From positions 2,121,001-2,185,000 of the forward strand of contig NZ_CP032829.1 of the NCBI RefSeq assembly GCF_003660165.1: a DNA stretch of 64,000 bases. Direction: 5' to 3'. Positions 59,258 through 64,000 of this stretch are shown here, one piece after another; position 1 is the stretch's first letter; each line of letters starts with the position of its first letter. The notes under the pieces were generated by a model. That model did no database searches and was not told the origin of the DNA. It was given only the letters and a program-made list of their open reading frames with translations. The stretch comes from Sphingomonas paeninsulae. Its GTDB lineage: Bacteria; Pseudomonadota; Alphaproteobacteria; Sphingomonadales; Sphingomonadaceae. Position numbers and translations under genes: made by a program.

Positions 59258-60859
59258 ATGAACGACTTTCCCCGCTGGAAGATCTGGTCGATCATTCTCG
59301 TTCTGCTCGCGGGTATCCTGTTCGCGATTCCCAGTCTGATCCCTGAATCGACCGCCCAGCGGATCGGTATAGGTGGCTTGCCGCGCATCAACCTTGGCCT
59401 CGATCTGTCTGGCGGCAGCCATTTGCTGCTCGAAGCGCAGACGGCCGATGTTGCCAAACAGCGTCTCGACCTGATGGAAGACAGTGTCCGTCAGGAAGTT
59501 CGTCGCGCGTCGCCTGCCATCGATATCGGTGACATTTCGACCGCGAATGGTGCTCTGGCATTTTTTGTCCGCGATCCGGCACAGCTTGATTCTGCGGTTG
59601 AAAAGGTTCGCGCGCTGACCAATCCGGTCGGCGTTACCGGACAGCGCGACTGGAACGTCACGGTCGTCGATTCGACCAAAGTCACGATGACGCCAACGAC
59701 CGCAGGCATGAATGCCGCAGTCGAAAATGCGATGCAGGTTGCAACAGAAGTCGTCCGCCGCCGCATCGATGAACTCGGCACCAAGGAGCCGACGATTATC
59801 CGTCAGGGTGACGACCGTATCGTCGTTCAGGTTCCCGGTCTGCAAAATCCCGAAGCGTTGAAATCATTGCTCGGCAAAACCGCAAAGCTCGAATTCAAGC
59901 TGGTCGACCTGACCGCCGATCCGACACAGGTTGCAAAGGGTATTGCCCCCGCCGGTAGCCAGATCCTCTCCTATCCGAGCAACCCGAGCGGCGTACCGTT
60001 TATTGCGGTTCAGCGCCGTGCGATCATCAACGGCGACGAATTGTCCGATGCCAACCCCGGTAACGACCAGCAATCGAACGCGCCGGTCGTAAATATCAAG
60101 TTCAACAGTGCTGGCGCCCGCAAATTCGCGCGCGTGACGCAGGCCAACGTCGGCAAGCCGTTCGCGATGATTCTCGACAACGTGGTCCTGTCCGCGCCGA
60201 ACATCAACGAACCCATCCTCGGTGGTTCGGCGCAGATCAGCGGCAATTACACCGTCCAAAGCGCGAACGTGATGTCGATCCAGTTGCGTTCGGGTAAACT
60301 GCCGGTCGCACTGAAAGTGATCGAGGAGCGCACCGTCGGTCCTCAATTGGGCGCGGATTCGATCCACGCCGGTATCATCGCATCGGTGATCGCGGCGCTT
60401 GCGGTCGTCATCTTCATGTTGCTGACTTATGGCCGGTTCGGCGTCTATGCGAACCTTGCCGTTATCATCAACATCTTCGTGATTCTGGCGGTGATGGCGT
60501 TCTTTAACGCGACGCTGACATTGCCGGGTATCGCGGGTTTCGTGCTGACGATCGGTACAGCGGTCGATGCCAACGTGCTGATCAACGAACGTATCCGCGA
60601 AGAACAGCGGCGCGGTCGCAACCCGATCCAGTCGGTCGAACTCGGATATAAAGAAGCCAGTCGCACGATTTTCGAGGCGAACACCGTTCACTTCATCTCA
60701 GGCATCGTAATGCTCCTGCTTGGCTCCGGCCCGGTAAAGGGGTTCGCGATCGTGCTGCTGATCGGTATTTTCGTGTCGTACTTCACCGCCGTTTTCTTCA
60801 CGCGGATGCTCGCGGTCAGCTATCTGCGCCGCAAACGTCCCAGCGTCCTTCACATCTGA
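59258..60859 (+). CDS. secD: Protein translocase subunit SecD
   Basis: A 533-residue membrane protein that uses the proton gradient to help pull exported proteins across. N-terminal helix, INLGLDLSGGSHLLLEAQT split at the motif, a large periplasmic domain, then five helices with GTAVDANVLINERIREEQRRG and EANTVHFISGIVMLLLGSGPVKGFA. Complete. Confidence 0.97.
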   Translation: MNDFPRWKIWSIILVLLAGILFAIPSLIPESTAQRIGIGGLPRINLGLDLSGGSHLLLEAQTADVAKQRLDLMEDSVRQEVRRASPAIDIGDISTANGALAFFVRDPAQLDSAVEKVRALTNPVGVTGQRDWNVTVVDSTKVTMTPTTAGMNAAVENAMQVATEVVRRRIDELGTKEPTIIRQGDDRIVVQVPGLQNPEALKSLLGKTAKLEFKLVDLTADPTQVAKGIAPAGSQILSYPSNPSGVPFIAVQRRAIINGDELSDANPGNDQQSNAPVVNIKFNSAGARKFARVTQANVGKPFAMILDNVVLSAPNINEPILGGSAQISGNYTVQSANVMSIQLRSGKLPVALKVIEERTVGPQLGADSIHAGIIASVIAALAVVIFMLLTYGRFGVYANLAVIINIFVILAVMAFFNATLTLPGIAGFVLTIGTAVDANVLINERIREEQRRGRNPIQSVELGYKEASRTIFEANTVHFISGIVMLLLGSGPVKGFAIVLLIGIFVSYFTAVFFTRMLAVSYLRRKRPSVLHI

Positions 60860-60875
60860 TCCGGGTCACACGATC

Positions 60876-61847
60876 ATGCGTCTGCTGAAACTCGTCCCCG
60901 ACAACACCAACATCGGCTTCGTGCGCCTGCGCTTCTGGGCGTTCGGGCTGACCGCTTTGCTGACTGTGCTTGCGACCCTCGCGGTCGGCACGCGCGGCCT
61001 GAACCTCGGCGTTGATTTCGTCGGCGGACTGATGATCGAAGCGAAGTTCCAGCAGGTTCCCGTGATCGACAAGGTTCGCGGCACCGTGGATTCGTTGAAC
61101 GTCGGCGAGGTTTCGCTCCAGCAGTTCGGCGACCCGAAAACTGTGTCGATTCGCCTGCCGCTGCCCGCCAGCACCGATGAAGGTGCCACCAACGCCGTCG
61201 TCAACAAGGTGAAAGCGGCGCTAACCGCAACCAATCCCGACGTGGTCTTTTCACGCTATGACACTGTTTCGGGCAAGGTTTCGAACGAGCTGATCCGCAA
61301 CGGCCTGCTTGCAGTCTTCATCGCCGTCCTCGCCATCGCGATATTCAGTTGGCTGCGATACGAATGGCAATTCGGCGTCTCCACCTTCGTCGCCATCGTC
61401 CACGATCTGTTGATGACGCTCGGATTCTTCGCGATTACCCGGCTCGAATTCGACCTGAACATTGTCGCGGCCGTGCTCACGATCATCGGTTATTCGATCA
61501 ACGACAAAATCGTCATCGATGACCGTATCCGCGAGAACATGCGCAAATATCGTCAGATGGACATCGGCGCGCTGATCGATCTGTCGGTCAACGAAACGCT
61601 GCCCCGCACCGTCATGACTTCGGTCACAGTGCTTCTCGCTCTGGGCGCGCTGCTGTTGTTCGGCGGCCATGTGTTGCAGGGTTTCACTGCTGCCATGATG
61701 CTCGGCATCATCGTCGGAACTTACTCGTCGGTCTATGTGTCGTCGTCGCTACTACAGGCGCTCGGCCTGCGCGCGGAGAATTTCGACCGCAAGCCTGCCA
61801 GCCCCGCCGGTGGCAATGCCGAACGCGTAACCAAGCGCGAGCGGTAA
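60876..61847 (+). CDS. secF: Protein translocase subunit SecF
   Basis: A 323-residue partner of SecD with six helices. NLGVDFVGGLMIEAKF, SWLRYEWQFGVSTFVAIVHD, IGYSINDKIVIDDRIREN and NETLPRTVMTSVTVLLALGAL are the SecF signatures. Complete, 16 bases after secD. Confidence 0.97.
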   Translation: MRLLKLVPDNTNIGFVRLRFWAFGLTALLTVLATLAVGTRGLNLGVDFVGGLMIEAKFQQVPVIDKVRGTVDSLNVGEVSLQQFGDPKTVSIRLPLPASTDEGATNAVVNKVKAALTATNPDVVFSRYDTVSGKVSNELIRNGLLAVFIAVLAIAIFSWLRYEWQFGVSTFVAIVHDLLMTLGFFAITRLEFDLNIVAAVLTIIGYSINDKIVIDDRIRENMRKYRQMDIGALIDLSVNETLPRTVMTSVTVLLALGALLLFGGHVLQGFTAAMMLGIIVGTYSSVYVSSSLLQALGLRAENFDRKPASPAGGNAERVTKRER

Positions 61848-62198
61848 GTGTCGCTCGAACCCGTCGGCGACCCCGGCGGACCATTAATCACCGGCTTTGC
61901 GGGCAAGCTCATCAAGATCGATGGCAACCCGCGTCCCGGCGGTGTTATCCTGACGCCGGAAACTGCCCTGGACTGGGACGGCGCGGACATCAAGGCAGCA
62001 GCCACGCTCACGCCGCCGCCTGAATTTATCTTGTTCGGAACTGGCGAAACGCTGGTCCGCCCCGCACCCGCGCTGATCGCAGCTTATGAAGCGCGTGGCA
62101 TCGGTATCGAGGCGATGGATACCCGCGCCGCCGCCCGCGCGTGGAGCCTGCTACGTGGCGAAGGCCGCTGGATCAGCGCCGCGCTCCGCTCGCTCTAA
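61848..62198 (+). CDS. Mth938-like domain protein
   Basis: A 116-residue protein of the Mth938/DUF498 family, starting with GTG immediately after the secF stop. ITGFAGKLIKIDGNPRPGGVIL and the C-terminal EAMDTRAAARAWSLLRGEGR support the family. It often follows secF in Alphaproteobacteria, but its activity is unknown. Its last 26 bases overlap the convergent DUF1289 gene. Confidence 0.88.
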   Translation: MSLEPVGDPGGPLITGFAGKLIKIDGNPRPGGVILTPETALDWDGADIKAAATLTPPPEFILFGTGETLVRPAPALIAAYEARGIGIEAMDTRAAARAWSLLRGEGRWISAALRSL

Positions 62199-62364
62199 AG
62201 CGCGCCGCCGAAATCCGCATCAATATCGCTCGCCGGTCACCCGCCGTCGCGCCCGACCACGCGCCAATCTCGTCCAACGTCCGCCCGCAACCGACGCACA
62301 CGTTCTCGCGCGCGTCGATCGTGCAAATCTGCGTACACGGCGATGCAACCTCGTCAACTTTCAC
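62173..62364 (-). CDS. DUF1289 small cysteine-rich protein
   Basis: A 63-residue protein with the DUF1289 pattern SPCTQICTIDARENVCVGCGRTLDEI (in two parts), containing four cysteines that may bind metal or an Fe-S cluster. Function unknown. It overlaps the glycosyltransferase stop by four bases upstream, so it is likely co-translated, and its end overlaps the Mth938-like gene on the other strand. Confidence 0.85.
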   Translation of the reverse strand: MKVDEVASPCTQICTIDARENVCVGCGRTLDEIGAWSGATAGDRRAILMRISAARFRASGARR

Positions 62365-63524
62365 AACAGTCCCTTCAAATGCGCACGCAACTGAACCGCA
62401 TTCGCTTCCCAGCTAAACCGCGCTGCAGCCCCTGCAACAACCTCTCGGTCCGGCGGCTCAGAAAGCAACTCCCGCACCGCTCCGGCAATCGCCCCGGGCT
62501 CGCGCGTCACCAGACGCCCGGCTCCCGCACGGTCCACAACTTCGCGAGCGCCACCCACATCGGCAATCACCACCGGCGTCCCGCTGGCCAGTGCCTCGAC
62601 CCACGCATTCGCCAATCCTTCCGAGGCTGATATCAGCACCATGACATCCGCCGCCGCCAGCCAGTCGGCAATCACGTCCTGATCGACCGACCCCAGAAAC
62701 CGCACCCGATCGGCAACACCGACCCGAACCGCCAAAGCCTCCAACGCAGCCCGTTCTGCGCCGGCACCGATCAACACCAGCGTCGCTCCCGGCACGTCAG
62801 CCAACGCCGCCACCGCCAGCCCATGCCCTTTACGCTCGATCAGCGCCCCGACGCTCACCAGCACAGGTCCGAAAATTCCTAAACTAGCCTTTGCCGCCAC
62901 CCGATCACGCACATAGAACCGCGCGTGATCCAGCCCGGTATAATGCACTGCGATCCGATCTCCTGGGATTCCCAGCGCCACCATGTCCGCCCTGATCGCA
63001 GCCGAAACGCATAACATCCCGTCCGCCGCCCTTCCTGCATCCACGATCTGCCGCCGCGTCGGCCCAGCCGAACCCCAGGCATGAATATCCGCGCCTCGGG
63101 CCTTGATCGACACCGGCACCCCGAATGCCTTGCCCAAAGCAACAGCCGCAGGCCCGTCAGGAAAAAAGAACTCCGCATCGATCACATCAAACGCAAATTC
63201 CGCGCGGATCTCCCGCAGCAAAGGCACCAAATCCCGCGCCAGCAAAGCCGCATCGAGTCGCCCGCTAACTCCCGGAAGATGCGCAAACCGCGGCCGATAA
63301 ACCGTCAGCCCCTTCCACACCTCCTGCGCGGACAGGGCAGCCAATTTCCTGTATCGTGAAAATAACCGGCCCAGCGGCGGTATCCCGATGGGCGCGATCA
63401 CACGCACCTCCACATCGGGTAACGCTGCCAGCTCCATCGTCTGCCGCTCTACAAACGGCCCGAACTGCGGTCGCGTCGCATCGGGAAACAGGGTGGCAAG
63501 AGTCAAAACGCGCAACATCGCCAC
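62361..63524 (-). CDS. Glycosyltransferase, GT4 family
   Basis: A 387-residue GT-B enzyme. N-terminal LRVLTLATLFPDATRPQFGPFVERQ, the middle SIKARGADIHAWGSAGPTRRQIV, donor domain VLVSVGALIERKGHGLAVAAL, and the E-x7-E region VLISASEGLANAWVEALASGTPVVIADVGG (in pieces). Similar proteins are annotated as sugar transferases in teichuronic or exopolysaccharide pathways. The acceptor is unknown. GC normal for the chromosome, so it looks native. Next gene leftward is DUF1289. Confidence 0.9.
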   Translation of the reverse strand: MAMLRVLTLATLFPDATRPQFGPFVERQTMELAALPDVEVRVIAPIGIPPLGRLFSRYRKLAALSAQEVWKGLTVYRPRFAHLPGVSGRLDAALLARDLVPLLREIRAEFAFDVIDAEFFFPDGPAAVALGKAFGVPVSIKARGADIHAWGSAGPTRRQIVDAGRAADGMLCVSAAIRADMVALGIPGDRIAVHYTGLDHARFYVRDRVAAKASLGIFGPVLVSVGALIERKGHGLAVAALADVPGATLVLIGAGAERAALEALAVRVGVADRVRFLGSVDQDVIADWLAAADVMVLISASEGLANAWVEALASGTPVVIADVGGAREVVDRAGAGRLVTREPGAIAGAVRELLSEPPDREVVAGAAARFSWEANAVQLRAHLKGLL

Positions 63525-63553
63525 CGCCTTAGCTCAAGCCTCCCTAAAATTCC

Positions 63554-64000
63554 CTATCCTAGTATCGGAGCAGCATCCGCCAGTGGGTAGGCGAACAACA
63601 GATCGCTCCCGGCATCGACCACCAAAGCCGCGCCGCCATTGACCATCCAGCCTTCGCCAGCCTCGAACCGCGTGCCATCGACCGTGCCACCGCCGGTAAT
63701 GGGGATCAGCCAGCCCGGAACCCTGTCGGGCATTGTTACGTCACGCGCGCCGTCCCACGACCAGCGTTCCATCACAAACTTGCCGCCTTCACATAGGATC
63801 TTGCGACCCGCTCCGGCATCATATCCGGTATCCACGATCTTGAATGGTTTTGGGTCGCTGACCGCAATACCCTTGTCCAGATGAAGTTCGCGCGGACGAC
63901 CGTAATCATACAGTCGGTAAGTCAGGTCGACGTTCTGCTGAACTTCGATCACGGTCAGGCCCGCGCCGATCGCGTGGATCGTCCGGGCAGGTGAATAGAT
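63554..64000 (-). CDS. manA: Mannose-6-phosphate isomerase, class I, partial
   Basis: The C-terminal 148 residues or so of a type I phosphomannose isomerase, open to the right edge of the window, so the N-terminus is outside. The visible part starts SPARTIHAIGAGLTVIEVQQN and continues DLTYRLYDYGRPRELHLDKG, the typical cupin end. It interconverts mannose-6-phosphate and fructose-6-phosphate, supplying GDP-mannose for polysaccharides. An internal GTG at 63952 is not the true start. Gene symbol inferred from family. Confidence 0.88.
   Translation of the reverse strand: MYSPARTIHAIGAGLTVIEVQQNVDLTYRLYDYGRPRELHLDKGIAVSDPKPFKIVDTGYDAGAGRKILCEGGKFVMERWSWDGARDVTMPDRVPGWLIPITGGGTVDGTRFEAGEGWMVNGGAALVVDAGSDLLFAYPLADAAPILG

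Noticed and set aside
1-64000. CRISPR array, integron or complete prophage
   Set aside because: No regularly spaced repeats, no cas, integrase, capsid or terminase genes were found. The holin-endolysin pair is isolated.

Overview
The window comes from a high-GC alphaproteobacterium, almost certainly of the Sphingomonadales (Sphingomonas-like). The indications are the gene content and order of the mraZ-to-ftsZ cluster, alphaproteobacterial HslUV, YajC-SecDF, a GTA-type holin, DUF1289 and a HutC/HutF-type histidine operon. No species name can be given from the sequence alone.

Positions 1 to about 10,140 form an accessory region ending at a tRNA-Arg(TCT) gene. It opens with four insertion sequences stacked inside one another: an IS256-family remnant is cut by an IS110/IS1111-family remnant, that is cut by an IS3-family element, and that is cut in its orfA by an apparently intact IS110-family element. 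Next come a lower-GC glycosyltransferase gene and a methyltransferase gene, separated by a complete IS66-family element (5608-8105) with matched inverted repeats and a perfect 8-bp target duplication.

Positions 10,138-19,600 hold housekeeping genes: the tRNA-Arg, a YhhQ-type queuosine-precursor transporter, a purC ... purS-purQ purine block, a small MliC-like lipoprotein, a DUF2029 membrane protein and cysteine synthase. Three genes lie between purC and purS: a lipid kinase, a TbpB-like surface lipoprotein and a Slam (DUF560) outer-membrane protein. The last two look like a cargo/translocon pair of the type XI secretion (Slam) kind and are the most interesting accessory system here.

Positions 19,600-37,983 are a complete division and cell wall (dcw) cluster: mraZ, rsmH, ftsL-like, ftsI, murE, murF, mraY, murD, ftsW, murG, murC, murB, ddl, ftsQ, ftsA, ftsZ. 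Nearly all genes overlap by 1-4 bases. It is followed by a SPOR-domain protein, a dGTPase-like hydrolase, an OmpR-type two-component pair, a large M16 peptidase, convergent hslVU, a Yip1-family membrane protein and a holin-endolysin pair of the gene-transfer-agent type.

Positions 50,697-58,668 encode histidine degradation to glutamate by the five-step HutF route: hutC-hutF leftward and hutI-hutH-hutG-hutU-hutD rightward, with a palindromic HutC-like operator between them. Then come tRNA-Pro(GGG), yajC-secD-secF, an Mth938-like gene, a convergent DUF1289-glycosyltransferase pair, and a mannose-6-phosphate isomerase gene running off the right edge.

mraY, ddl, the SPOR gene (twice), hutF and probably ftsQ each carry a one-base deletion in a short G or C run. 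Because essential genes are hit and the error is always the same kind, these are most likely base-calling errors, and each gene should be read as intact in the organism.
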